From NCBI RefSeq assembly GCF_001570485.1, contig NZ_BCTA01000018.1:1-62793 (forward strand): a stretch of DNA of 62,793 nucleotides. The letters run 5' to 3'. The notes beneath the pieces are model-generated. The model worked only from the letters and a program-made list of their open reading frames with translations, was not told where the DNA came from and did not search any database. This stretch comes from Mycolicibacterium novocastrense (GTDB lineage Bacteria > Actinomycetota > Actinomycetes > Mycobacteriales > Mycobacteriaceae). Both the position numbers and the translations under genes were made by a program. Position 1 is the stretch's first letter; each line of letters starts with the position of its first letter. This document shows positions 46,006 through 54,468 of the stretch, piece after piece.

Positions 46006-46896
46006 GTGATACACACCCTAGGCAGCAGTCACTTTGTCCGCCTACACGACGGGCGCAAGCTGCACTACATGACGGCAGGCACTGGCACCCCCACCGTGGT
46101 GTTCGAATCGGGTTTAGGCGCTTCACGATCGGAGTGGGGACTCGTGCAGCCCCTTGTGGCACAACGATTCCGGACCGTGGTTTATGACCGGGCCAACCTG
46201 GGCCGCAGTGACGACGACCCCGAACCACGCACGTTGGAGCGCATCGCCGATGACCTCACCCAGCTGCTGTCAGCGGTGGATGCCGCCCCGTACGTCCTAG
46301 CCGGGCACAGCTACGGCGGAACGATCGCCCTGGCTGCTGCAGCGGCGAATCCGTGTCTGAGTGCAGGGCTGGTGCTCATCGACCATGCTGACGAACATCT
46401 CGACGTCTGCTGCGGGTCGTCGCTTAAACATTTGCGGAGGATTGTGCTGGCCGGCCGGTGGGTGCTCGGCGTCCTGAGGCGCCTGCGCCTGCTACCGCTG
46501 GCCGTTCGGCGAGCCATGCCGGGCATGCCTGCGGACGTGGTGCACGATCTGGTTACCGAAGATCTCACCGTGCGTGCCGTCCAGGCGGCCGACGAAGAGG
46601 AACGGTTCTTCATCCAGGGTCTGCAGACTCTGCGGCGTAATCCGCCTGTTCTCGGGGACACCCCGATCACTGTCATCTCAGGGATGAAGTCGACGATCTT
46701 CGACAGGTCCATCCGTAAGGCGTTCTTGGGGGCGCACCGTCGGGCGGCTGTGCGATTGGGTGCGCGTCACGTCGAGGCGGCGCGGTCGAATCATCAAGTG
46801 GTCATCACCGAACCACTACTAGTCGCTGACGAGATCATCCGAATCGCCGGCCACCGGCGCGAGCTGGCACCCAACGATCCCCGCGGTGCACAGTAG
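46006..46896 (+). CDS. Alpha/beta hydrolase
   Basis: 296 residues from the GTG at 46006. It has VVFESGLGASRSEWGLV (oxyanion region), FRTVVYDRANLGRSDDDPEPRT, and the nucleophile elbow GHSYGGTIAL. A late Asp/His pair is less certain, with SNHQVV near the end a possible His. It is a general hydrolase of the epoxide hydrolase/esterase superfamily with unknown substrate. It is not clearly part of the siderophore cluster and lies next to the IS remnant. Confidence 0.82.
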   Translation: MIHTLGSSHFVRLHDGRKLHYMTAGTGTPTVVFESGLGASRSEWGLVQPLVAQRFRTVVYDRANLGRSDDDPEPRTLERIADDLTQLLSAVDAAPYVLAGHSYGGTIALAAAAANPCLSAGLVLIDHADEHLDVCCGSSLKHLRRIVLAGRWVLGVLRRLRLLPLAVRRAMPGMPADVVHDLVTEDLTVRAVQAADEEERFFIQGLQTLRRNPPVLGDTPITVISGMKSTIFDRSIRKAFLGAHRRAAVRLGARHVEAARSNHQVVITEPLLVADEIIRIAGHRRELAPNDPRGAQ

Positions 46897-46983
46897 CGAT
46901 CGAACCCGCTGCTTCGATGACGTGTCACGCAATCCTGGGGTTGACTGTCAGCGGTCACGGATTTCCTCAGGTTTGAGGGGTTG

Positions 46984-48252
46984 TCCGCCACGTAATTCCG
47001 CACCCCGGCTGTCACGTAATTCCCCCCTGGGCGGTGTGTCTGTCCGGTGTTGGCCTCGTTGGAAGGTTCGCTCTGCATCTATCTGGTGATGGATGGAAGG
47101 CCGCTGATGGCGAGGAGAAATATCGTGATGTCGACCTGGTCGAGTCGTTCACCCACTGGCATGCGGGCCGTTCACAGGTCCAGTTATCGCAGTCACTGGG
47201 CATCGACCGCAAAACCATCCGCAAAAAATTCTGAGCCCGGCGATCGCCGACGATAGAACCCCGCGGCGAACCGTTGAGCCGAGGCGTGGGCGGAGTTGAT
47301 CGGGGGCTGGTTCCCGGAATGTCTGATCCGGCGGCGCAGGCGTCGACGTGGCCGCTGATCGCGCCGCACCACGATCGGATCAAGGGCTGGCTTGACGACG
47401 ATGTCACGGTGGCCACCATCGCCCAACGGTTGCGCGACGACCATGATGTGGGGGCCTCGGAATCGTCGGTGCGGCGCTGAAACGCCACGTATTTCGCCGA
47501 GGAGGTGGCCCGGGCGAAGGTGACGGTGCCACGGGGTCGATCCCGGCAGTGAGGCCCAGATCGCTGGGCATGTGGGTCGATCCGGCCGCGGCCAAGCGGG
47601 TGGCGGTGTGGGCGTTGGTGATGGTGCTGGCCAGCTCGCGGCACCTGTTCGTGCGCCCGGTGAGCCGGATGAACCAAACTACCTGGTGCGCATTCCATGT
47701 CGCGGCATTCGAATTCTTCGGCGGGGTGCCCGCGCGACTGGTGTGTGACAACCTCAAGACCGGGGTGGACAAGCTCGACCTGTACGACACGCAGATCAAC
47801 CGCACCCACGCCGAACTCGCGGTGCACTACGGCACTCTGATCGACTCGACGCGAGCGTTCAAACCCGAAGACAAATCTCGGGTAGAACGTCCCATGACTT
47901 ATGTGCGGAACTCGTTTTGGTGCGGCCGCCAGTTCGCCTCAGTCGCGGCGATGCAGGCCGACGGCGAACGCTGGAGTGTCGAGGTCGCCGACACCCGCAA
48001 GAGCCGGGCGTTGGAGGGAGCGGCACCCTGCGGGGGTTCGAGACCATCGAAGCTGAAGCGTTGATAGCGTTGCCGCTTACGTCCTTTGAGCTGTCCACAT
48101 GGTCCATTGGCACCGTCGGCGTCGACGCGCACCTCAAGGCCGCCAAAGCCCTCTACAGTGTTTCGTGGCGGCTGATCGGGCAGCGTCTGCATGCCCGCAC
48201 CGCCGGCGAAGTGGTGCAGATCTTTTCCGGGATGCGGTGGTGGCCGAGGTAG
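46984..48252 (+). mobile_element. istA: IS21-type element remnant (disrupted istA)
   Basis: The left end shows CACGTAATTCC twice (46989 and 47013), as in the multiple terminal repeats of IS21 elements. The transposase is broken: THWHAGRSQVQLSQSLGIDRKTIRK stops at 47234, TWPLIAPHHDRIKGWLDDDV ends at a TGA at 47478-47480 where Trp is expected, the core with FEFFGGVPARLVCDNLKTGV is in another frame (47549-48064), and the C-terminal part (STWSIGTVGVDAHLKAAKAL) in yet another to 48252. No istB was found. The element cannot move by itself. Confidence 0.8.
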
Positions 48253-48447
48253 CCGTGGAGGCGGCTGGTGTTGTGCCAGTGCACCCAGCTCAACCTAGCC
48301 GGTCGACATCCTCGACGGTTGAGCATCCGGCTGCGGCTACGGATCTTTCACACAGAGCTGAGGGCGATCACCACCACAGCGAATAACACCACCCGCTCCG
48401 CAGCGAGTCGTCCTTCCTTCGCTCCGTGCAAGGCAAGGTCTAGGGTT

Positions 48448-49008
48448 CTACATCCGATCGCGGCAGTGTGGGCACGGCTTTTCCATAGTCGCACACATTG
48501 GGCAATTGTCCATCGGCATCTTCATCATTCCGTCGCAGCACCACATCATGTGGGTGCCGTTCCCGTCGGCATAGATCACTGCCATCGGCTCTGTACCCTC
48601 GATATCGAAATAGACTTTGCCGCTGGAGCTTTGGCCTTGCGCGAGGTTAGCGGCGGGCAAGCCTTGGGGGGTAGCGATCTGCCACAGCACGGGGTAGCGC
48701 TGGCCGGCTGCGGTAACTGCGTGCAGGTTGGGGATGATCGGGGTGAGGGTGCCTGTGGCTGCGCGTACTGTCGTCGATGCTTCCCAGAGCTGTCCGCGTG
48801 GACTGTATCCCGGTAGGACTGTCTCGGACTTCTGGAGGTCGGCAACGACCCACTCCTGGACCGCCGCGCCCCCAGCATCAACGATCTGTTGTGCGGAACC
48901 GAATTTGTGGGGGCAATGCTCGGTGGCATTGCTGGGTGCGGCGAACGCTGTTGCGGCGGCGACGAACGCAGCTGCGATCGTCGTGGTCAGCGTGGTCGTT
49001 AGTCGCAT
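48448..49008 (-). CDS. MPT63-like (DUF1942) secreted protein with Met/Cys-rich tail (second copy)
   Basis: 186 residues with a signal peptide ending about AAPSNA. It parallels the 12.8-kb copy: CPHKFGSAQQIVDAGGAAVQ, EWVVADLQKSETVLPGYSPRG, QLWEASTTVRA, YPVLWQIA, SGKVYFDIEG. The tail is THMMWCCDGMMKMPMDN followed by CPMC and CPHC, with nine Met and six Cys. The tail differs in length and repeats while the WCC and CPHC ends are kept, suggesting selected metal ligands. A BlaI-like dyad lies 65 bp upstream (49073-49089). Confidence 0.82.
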   Translation of the reverse strand: MRLTTTLTTTIAAAFVAAATAFAAPSNATEHCPHKFGSAQQIVDAGGAAVQEWVVADLQKSETVLPGYSPRGQLWEASTTVRAATGTLTPIIPNLHAVTAAGQRYPVLWQIATPQGLPAANLAQGQSSSGKVYFDIEGTEPMAVIYADGNGTHMMWCCDGMMKMPMDNCPMCATMEKPCPHCRDRM

Positions 49009-49072
49009 GACAACGTGTCCTTTCGGGCGATTGAGCGAACAGTCGACACTCGGTTCCGGCAGCTCGCCTCTC

Positions 49073-49089
49073 TACGTAGTCTGATAGTA
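49073..49089. promoter_or_regulatory. BlaI-like dyad (imperfect) before second MPT63-like gene
   Basis: TACGTA-N5-ATAGTA. The right half-site equals that at 59908-59924 and 61737-61753. It lies in the 320-bp gap upstream of the minus-strand gene; no other gene is visible in that gap. Confidence 0.4.
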
Positions 49090-49328
49090 GTTGAGATGAG
49101 TGTACCCGTGTTGTGGGGTATGGCCTTGGCGTTCGGCGGTCGTGCGGAATTGCGGAGGGCTTCTCGCCGCATGGGCGAAACGCACGGGCGGCGCGAATCC
49201 GGCTTACGTGCGCACACCGGTGGCTCTCGTCAAACCGACGCCGCACGAAGGGTGGGTTGGCCGCCTATGGACCGTTGTGCCCTCGGCGGCCTCCCCCGGC
49301 CTTCATCGGTCGTTGCGCGCCGCCACGG

Positions 49329-50039
49329 TCAGGCATGGCACTTGCATGACGACCCCTCACTCGTCGTGGATTCCTGCTGGCGTGCGTCACCGCCGTCGGG
49401 TCGCCAATCGAACGGAAAGTGCTTACTGGAACCGCCGCGGTACTCGTGCGACCACTGAAAGCCGACAGCATGATCGCGTTCGACGACGCCCCATGTGGCG
49501 ATCTGACCGGGGCCAACCTCAGCTCCCGGCGCGTTGATTGTGGTGACCCGCCGGTTCGGATCCGACGTGGGCCCAGTCAGAGCGGCGACCCGCACATCGA
49601 CCTTGGCCGGGATCTCGGCTCGCCAGTAGGTCAGATCGTCGGCGGCCTCGAAGGTGATCGGCGCGTACACGATGTCGCGCAAATCGGCGATGAGGCTTGC
49701 GAATTCGGCTGGCCAGCCGCCTTCCTTGCCGGTGAAGATGCGCTTCAATGCCTCACGCTGGGCGGTGTCGGCGTTGCCGTCGATGTAGAACATCAGCTTC
49801 ATCATGGCGTTGGGGTCACCGACCCACATGTTGCCAGTGAACTCCCCGAGGGAGACGACGTTGAATCCCGCTAGATCCACCTGACCGAAGTGGCCATCGC
49901 GGATATGCCACACGAGGGTGAACAGGCAGTCCCCGTGGGTGGGCTCTTGAGCAAAGCTGCATGGGCAGGGCAGCTTGCAGCTACACACGTCGAACCAGTC
50001 GCCGCGCAGATGCCAGTCGACGGCCGTTGTAGCGGTCAT
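49329..50039 (-). CDS. DUF1326 protein
   Basis: 236 residues. The N terminus has the DUF1326 signature WHLRGDWFDVCSCKLPCPC, a four-cysteine cluster, followed by CLFTLVWHIRDGHF and MWVGDPNAMMKLMFYIDGNA. The family's function is unknown. The Cys cluster and the GSSCKCHA end suggest metal or sulfur chemistry. A palindrome nearly identical to the cstR operator lies 16 bp upstream, so it may belong to the reactive-sulfur regulon. It is divergent from a rhodanese lipoprotein. Confidence 0.85.
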   Translation of the reverse strand: MTATTAVDWHLRGDWFDVCSCKLPCPCSFAQEPTHGDCLFTLVWHIRDGHFGQVDLAGFNVVSLGEFTGNMWVGDPNAMMKLMFYIDGNADTAQREALKRIFTGKEGGWPAEFASLIADLRDIVYAPITFEAADDLTYWRAEIPAKVDVRVAALTGPTSDPNRRVTTINAPGAEVGPGQIATWGVVERDHAVGFQWSHEYRGGSSKHFPFDWRPDGGDARQQESTTSEGSSCKCHA

Positions 50040-50054
50040 CTTTCACTCTTATCT

Positions 50055-50071
50055 ATACCCCTCGGGGGTAT
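50055..50071. promoter_or_regulatory. CstR-type operator before DUF1326 gene
   Basis: ATACCCC / GGGGTAT arms with a 3-nt centre. The arms are the same as in the 26687-26704 palindrome, where the centre is 2 nt. Confidence 0.6.
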
Positions 50072-50120
50072 TACTACGGTGGGAACGTTAGCCCTCGATG
50101 GACTTGGGCGCAAGTACCCT

Positions 50121-50136
50121 TACCCTCCGGGGGTAT
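50121..50136. promoter_or_regulatory. CstR-type operator before rhodanese lipoprotein
   Basis: TACCCTCCGGGGGTAT, 10 bp before the ATG at 50146, so a bound repressor would block initiation. It is less symmetrical than the other two sites. Confidence 0.5.
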
Positions 50137-50145
50137 ATTGCGGAC

Positions 50146-50655
50146 ATGCGTGGATCGATCCGCCGCAGTCGTGTGGAAGCGTCGCGACCGCGGTATCAAC
50201 AGCCGGAGCAGCCGGTACTTCCTGCGTCTTCATCGCGATTCGTTGTCGCGACTCTCACAGCCGCCGGCTTGCTCGTGTTGGCATCGTGCGCATCGGGAGG
50301 TCCGCCCCCGACGTCAACGTCGCAGACCCAGGTCTCGAGCGCCGCCCGGTTGGTCGATCCCGACGAATTCTCCGCAGTCATCGCCGAGCCGAATCGGGTG
50401 ACGGTCAATGTTCATGTGCCCTTCGAAGGCGATATCGCGGGCACGGACCTGTCGATTCCGTTCGATCAGATCGCGGCGCAGGCTGGTCGACTCCCAGCCG
50501 ATCGCTCTACCAGGTTGGCCATCTACTGCCGGTCTGGACCAATGAGTGCTATTGCAGCTGAGACACTTCGCGATCTCGGCTACACCGACATTGTCGAACT
50601 TCGCGGCGGCATGCGCGCCTGGCAGGCCGATGGCCGCCCGCTGACCGGTGTCTGA
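50146..50655 (+). CDS. Rhodanese-domain lipoprotein
   Basis: 169 residues from the ATG at 50146. A long N terminus precedes a hydrophobic segment and the lipobox VLASC, so it is probably lipid-anchored outside the membrane. The single rhodanese domain begins at RLVDPDEFSAVIAEPN and carries the catalytic cysteine in IYCRSGPMSAIAAETL, followed by VELRGGMRAWQADG. It would accept sulfane sulfur outside the cell membrane. Divergent from DUF1326, with CstR-type operators between. Confidence 0.87.
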   Translation: MRGSIRRSRVEASRPRYQQPEQPVLPASSSRFVVATLTAAGLLVLASCASGGPPPTSTSQTQVSSAARLVDPDEFSAVIAEPNRVTVNVHVPFEGDIAGTDLSIPFDQIAAQAGRLPADRSTRLAIYCRSGPMSAIAAETLRDLGYTDIVELRGGMRAWQADGRPLTGV

Positions 50656-51187
50656 CCAGCCTCTGCCACACATACGCTGCGGCGACGAGATTCACTGTCG
50701 GTAAAGTTGCGAGTCGACAGGCAAATCCTCGTCGCAGGGCCTATTCGGTTGCAGCGTCGACTTACGTGGTGGTGCAGACTTGAGAGGCACGTGAGCTGAA
50801 GTCGTCCGGCGCGGTCGAACCGGAATAGGGCGAATGCCGATATCCGGCGATGAGGCAGAAACCGATCCACGTCAGTGTCGGGCGCACCACCATCGGCAGC
50901 CCTTTGCACGAGCGTTTCCGTGGCGAGATAGCCGACGAGAATGCCGATTCCGACGACGGTGACCAACCGCGCCGCCCAGTCGGGCGACGCAGCATCGATC
51001 TTCTTCGGCGTGATGCGAAATCTTTCAACTCAATAGATGCGGCGGCCTACTTCGGGCCGCGCAGACCTCGGGCAGGTTTTAGAAGCAGACCGCGCGGCTA
51101 ACCGTCATTGCTCGGGAGGTGCCGTTCACCGTATGTTCGCACCACTCGTAGAGCGGTTCTGGATATCGAGGCGGGAGGAAAACTTTC
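50656..51187. other. Upstream region of the nuo-like operon
   Basis: 530 bp. It holds a decayed minus-strand membrane protein (listed separately) and presumably the nuoA promoter. No operator of the kinds seen elsewhere was found. Confidence 0.4.
50764..51020 (-). pseudogene. Small membrane protein remnant, frameshifted
   Basis: One frame reads KKIDAASPDWAARLVTVVGI and a helix to TLVQRAADGG. The next frame continues with RPTLTWIGFCLIAGYRHSPY and PDDFSSRASQV. Together they look like one small membrane protein broken near 50905. No family name is offered. Confidence 0.35.
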
Positions 51188-51532
51188 GTGTACGCGGCTG
51201 TGGCGTGGATGCTGGCGATATCGCTTGCGGGCGTTGCCGCGGCCTACGGTGCGAGCCGGGTCGTTTCCGGCGCGAACCGCGCACTGGTGTGCTTGCCGTT
51301 TCAGTCGGGATGGCTTCCCGCGGAGCACGCGCTGTCGCGCTACCACGTCCGCTGGTATCTGGCCACATTGGTCTTCCTAGCTTTCGATGTCGAAATGCTG
51401 TTCATGTATCCGTGGGCGGTGGTGGTCGCGCAGCTCGGTGTATCGGCGATTGTCGAGATGTTCGTCTTTCTCGGGGCGCTGCTCGTGGCGGTGGTGTGGG
51501 CGTGGCGAGAGGGCGCACTGCGATGGGTGTGA
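51188..51532 (+). CDS. nuoA: Complex I-like subunit NuoA
   Basis: 114 residues from the GTG at 51188. It has the three-helix layout of NuoA, with FQSGWLPAEHALSRYHVRWYLATLVFLAFDVEMLFMYPW matching the conserved stretch R-F-x-V-x-F-Y-x-x-A-x-x-F-x-x-F-D-x-E. The usual C-P-x-x-C-G/Cys loop region is reduced to VCLPFQSG. NuoA lines the quinone cavity and contacts NuoH in complex I. It is the first gene of a seven-subunit membrane-arm operon. The next gene overlaps its stop by 10 nt. Confidence 0.88.
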   Translation: MYAAVAWMLAISLAGVAAAYGASRVVSGANRALVCLPFQSGWLPAEHALSRYHVRWYLATLVFLAFDVEMLFMYPWAVVVAQLGVSAIVEMFVFLGALLVAVVWAWREGALRWV

Positions 51533-52671
51533 CGGCGCTGGCGGCACGGTGGGCAGCCCGTCGGCCCCATGCCCTGCTGGTTGAGACTCCGGGGCAGTGG
51601 ACGCTGCGGGCGGGGGTGGAACGGGAGCTGGCGGCACGCGGCTGGCAGATCGCGCCGTCGCCTGCAGGTGCCGACGTGCTGGCTGTGTGCGGAACGCCTG
51701 GGCCCGAGTTGTCTGCGGCCGTGGAGCGGGTGTGGGAGCAGTTGCCCGGTCCGCGCGTCCGAGCGGCGATCGCCGACGGCGGTGCCGTCGGTGCAGCGCT
51801 CGACGATGCCGTCACGGCACTCACAGACATCTACCGTCACCGTGACGACGCCCGCCAGCGCCGACAATCCGGCGTCGAGGAGGTAGCCGGTGGCGGTCGC
51901 CAAGCTATGGGCCACGACGGGATGGATCACGCGCACACCGACCACGACGGGATGGACCACGCGCACACCGACCACGACGGGATGGACCACGGACACATGG
52001 ATCATGGCGACATGGACGTGGCGCCGGCGGGAATTGCGCTCGCGCAGGGCGCCGGCGACCGCGACGGCCTGGAAATGGACGTCTTGCACGCCAGGTTAGG
52101 TCCGATCTTGCCGCACTGGCCGGCGGGCCTGGTGCTGGCTTGCACGTTGCATGGTGACGTCATCGGCAAGCCCGAGGCGTTACGTGTGGATGCCGAGCAT
52201 TTCCTGCGATCCAACGGCGGGGCCTCGTCGGTTGCCCGTCAGTGCGACCACATCGTAGATGTGCTGGCGCTGGCAGGCTGGCCGCGTGCGGCCGGGCAGG
52301 CCCGCCGGGCGCGCGATGCGCTGCTCGCTCACGCCGACAGTGACCGGGCCGCGGCATTGCTGGTCAAATTGCATGACATCGTGCGGCGATCTCGGGTATT
52401 GCGGTGGTCACTGCGCGACCTCGGTGCGCTGTCTGTTGAGGAGCTACGCAGTCAGGACTTACCCCTCGATTGGGCGGGCGATACCTATGACCGGCTGCTG
52501 AACCGAATCCACCACGCCTGCAGCGGTATTGGGCTGCCGCCGTCGAGCGCTGACGTGGTCGATGCCCTGCCCGGGATTGTGGCCGGCCTGGATGTGGCCG
52601 CGGCCCGGCTGGTGATCGCGAGTCTCGGAATCGACGGCGTCAGCGGCGGACAAGCCGGTCATCATGGCTGA
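51523..52671 (+). CDS. NuoB-like/NuoD-like fusion with His-Asp-Met repeat linker
   Basis: 382 residues from the ATG at 51523. Residues ~1-100 resemble NuoB: GADVLAVCGTPGPELSAAVERVWEQLPGPRVRAA aligns with the NuoB segment around 'VAGT...NKMAP...VYEQMPEP', but the four cysteines that hold cluster N2 are absent. Residues 131-166 are three HDGMDHAHTD-type repeats rich in His, Asp and Met. The rest (from LEMDVLHARLGPILPHWPAG) looks NuoD-like but lacks the GPQHPSTHG motif. It occupies the place of NuoB-D between nuoA and nuoH. Metal binding by the linker is inferred. The protein seems undescribed. Confidence 0.72.
   Translation: MGVTALAARWAARRPHALLVETPGQWTLRAGVERELAARGWQIAPSPAGADVLAVCGTPGPELSAAVERVWEQLPGPRVRAAIADGGAVGAALDDAVTALTDIYRHRDDARQRRQSGVEEVAGGGRQAMGHDGMDHAHTDHDGMDHAHTDHDGMDHGHMDHGDMDVAPAGIALAQGAGDRDGLEMDVLHARLGPILPHWPAGLVLACTLHGDVIGKPEALRVDAEHFLRSNGGASSVARQCDHIVDVLALAGWPRAAGQARRARDALLAHADSDRAAALLVKLHDIVRRSRVLRWSLRDLGALSVEELRSQDLPLDWAGDTYDRLLNRIHHACSGIGLPPSSADVVDALPGIVAGLDVAAARLVIASLGIDGVSGGQAGHHG
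51913..52008 (+). repeat. 30-bp tandem repeat encoding a His/Asp/Met linker
   Basis: Three 30-bp units starting at 51913, 51943 and 51973, each encoding H-D-G-M-D-H-(A/G)-H-(T/M)-D. The frame is kept and the third copy is diverged. Confidence 0.88.
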
Positions 52672-53602
52672 ACCGATCGCTGTGCTGGTGCCCGCGGCGT
52701 GGTCGCTGGCTGCTGCCGCACTGGTCGCCGTCCTCGCCTGCTACGCCGCAGCCCTGGACGCCACGCTCACCGCGCGCACCGCCGGTGCCGCCAAATTCCC
52801 TGTCGCTGCGCCGTTGTATGAGACGGTCCGGCTGCTGCGCCAACGCCGTCGCGTTACGGTGGCCGCCGATACGCTGTTGTGGCGCATCGGTGGTGCGGGC
52901 CTGCTCGCCGTGGCCTTGTTGATGGTCACCGTTGTTCCCCTGGGCCGGTGGACGCTGCTCGATTTGGATGTCGGTGTCGTGTGGTTCAACGCGATGGATG
53001 TCATGGTGTGGGCGTTGGTGTGGCTGGCGGGGTGGGGACCGAATTCGGTGCATTCGCTAATCGGTGGCTACCGGTTCCTGGCGCACGGCTTGGGGTATGA
53101 GTTGCCGTTGATGTTCGCTCTGGTTGCGCCGACCATCGCCGCCCAAAGCCTGCATGTCGGTTCGATCTCGGCCGCGCAGCATAACCTGTGGTTTGTGGTG
53201 TGGATGCCCGTCGCGTTTGTCGTGTATTGCGTTGGGGTGGCGGGGTTTTCGGTGTGGGGTCCGTTGCGTCCCGCGCTGGGTGTCGACATTGCCGGCGGGG
53301 TGGCGGACGAACTGTCCGGGGTGGACCGGCTGCTGTTCGGGGCCGGCCGGTATGCGTTGCTGGCCGCGGGCGCGGCGTTCGCGGTGCCGATGTTCCTCGG
53401 TGGCGGCGCCGGCCCGGTGCTTCCCGACTGGCTGTGGACGATCCTGAAAACCGCTGGGTTGCTGACGGTTCTGGTGTGGATCAAGCAGCGGCTGCCGGTG
53501 TTGCGGCCGGAAAAGTTCATGGAGATCGGCTGGATGGTACTGCTGCCGGCTGTCCTCGTACAAGACCTCGTCGTCGCCGTCGTCGCGGTCTGGAGAGGCT
53601 GA
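52664..53602 (+). CDS. nuoH: Complex I-like subunit NuoH (divergent)
   Basis: 312 residues, overlapping the fusion gene by 8 nt. Eight or so membrane helices are present, and KFPVAAPLYETVRLLRQRRRV corresponds to the NuoH 'Q-P-x-A-D-x-x-K' region. The cytoplasmic loop that in NuoH reads PFD-x-x-E-A-E-x-E-L-V-x-G is here PALGVDIAGGVADELSGVDR, so most conserved acidic residues are missing. These residues form the quinone-coupled E-channel, so coupling is probably altered. C-terminal WIKQRLPVLRPEKFMEIGWMVLLP is conserved. Confidence 0.85.
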   Translation: MAEPIAVLVPAAWSLAAAALVAVLACYAAALDATLTARTAGAAKFPVAAPLYETVRLLRQRRRVTVAADTLLWRIGGAGLLAVALLMVTVVPLGRWTLLDLDVGVVWFNAMDVMVWALVWLAGWGPNSVHSLIGGYRFLAHGLGYELPLMFALVAPTIAAQSLHVGSISAAQHNLWFVVWMPVAFVVYCVGVAGFSVWGPLRPALGVDIAGGVADELSGVDRLLFGAGRYALLAAGAAFAVPMFLGGGAGPVLPDWLWTILKTAGLLTVLVWIKQRLPVLRPEKFMEIGWMVLLPAVLVQDLVVAVVAVWRG

Positions 53603-53605
53603 CAC

Positions 53606-54169
53606 ATGATCACGCATATCGTCTTCTGGGCCACCGCCGTTGTCGCGGTGGCCGCCGGTGCCGCGGTGTTCTGGGTGGACTCGATGGCGCGCGCCACCTA
53701 TGCCTTGGCTGCGTCGTTCATCGCGGTCGGTGTCGCCGTGCTGTTGATGCAGCAGAACTACATGGGAGTGATCGTCATCTTGATGATGGTGATGGAGATG
53801 GCCGTGATGGGCGTCTACATGGTCATGTTCATGGGTATGAACCCGGCGTTGATGCCGATGAGCATGGTGCACGGCAAGCGGCCCGCGCTCGCGATCGCCG
53901 TCGCGGCGTTCATGCTCCTGTCGGCCGGGATCCTGCTCGTCGACTGGCCCGCCCGCCGGGGTGCGCCCGCGCCGGATGTCACCGCCGCGCTCGGTGAGGC
54001 TCTGATGGGCCCGCAGATGTTGGCGATGATCGTCATCAGCCCGATCATGGTGGCCACCATCGTCGCGGGCGTGGTGCTGGCCGCGCACCGCACCCGCTAC
54101 GACCGGTTCGGCGACGACCTGGACCAAAGACCGGCCCGCGATCCGCAACCCGGCGGGGTCGGCCGATGA
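53606..54169 (+). CDS. nuoJ: Complex I-like subunit NuoJ
   Basis: 187 residues. Five membrane helices with YALAASFIAVGVAVLLMQQNYMGVIVILMMVMEMAVMGVYMVMF, the NuoJ helix-3 region with its pi-bulge Met/Gly-rich stretch. It ends in a soluble tail (RYDRFGDDLDQRPARD). NuoJ links the quinone module to the antiporter-like subunits. The stop overlaps the nuoK start as ATGA. Confidence 0.88.
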   Translation: MITHIVFWATAVVAVAAGAAVFWVDSMARATYALAASFIAVGVAVLLMQQNYMGVIVILMMVMEMAVMGVYMVMFMGMNPALMPMSMVHGKRPALAIAVAAFMLLSAGILLVDWPARRGAPAPDVTAALGEALMGPQMLAMIVISPIMVATIVAGVVLAAHRTRYDRFGDDLDQRPARDPQPGGVGR

Positions 54170-54468
54170 CTCTGCAGACCGTGCTGATCGTTGCTGCGGC
54201 AATCTTCGCCGTCGGCCTGTACGGGGCGCTGTCTCAGCAGGTCGTGGTGATGGTGATGATGGGCCTGGAATTGATGATCAACGCGGTCATCCTCGCCGGG
54301 GCCGCGTTCTGGTGGTTCCTGGCGCCCAACCCGACCGGACAGGTGCTGCTGCTGGTCGTCATTGCGGCGATGACGGTCGAGATGGCGATGGGATTCGCCG
54401 TCGCCACGCTGTTGCACCGCGACCGGCAGACCGACATGACCGACATGGCCACCGACCTGTCCGGGTGA
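54166..54468 (+). CDS. nuoK: Complex I-like subunit NuoK
   Basis: 100 residues, three membrane helices. Helix 2 keeps the conserved Glu in MGLELMINAVIL (NuoK Glu36 position), and helix 3 keeps the second acidic residue in TVEMAMGFAVATLL (Glu72 position). Both are needed for proton transfer in complex I. It overlaps nuoJ by 4 nt and nuoL by 1 nt. Confidence 0.92.
   Translation: MTLQTVLIVAAAIFAVGLYGALSQQVVVMVMMGLELMINAVILAGAAFWWFLAPNPTGQVLLLVVIAAMTVEMAMGFAVATLLHRDRQTDMTDMATDLSG

Noticed and set aside
53057..54202. 381-codon minus-strand ORF, very rich in His, Arg, Gln and Asp
   Set aside because: Antisense to nuoH and nuoJ; composition is that of a reversed membrane-protein frame.
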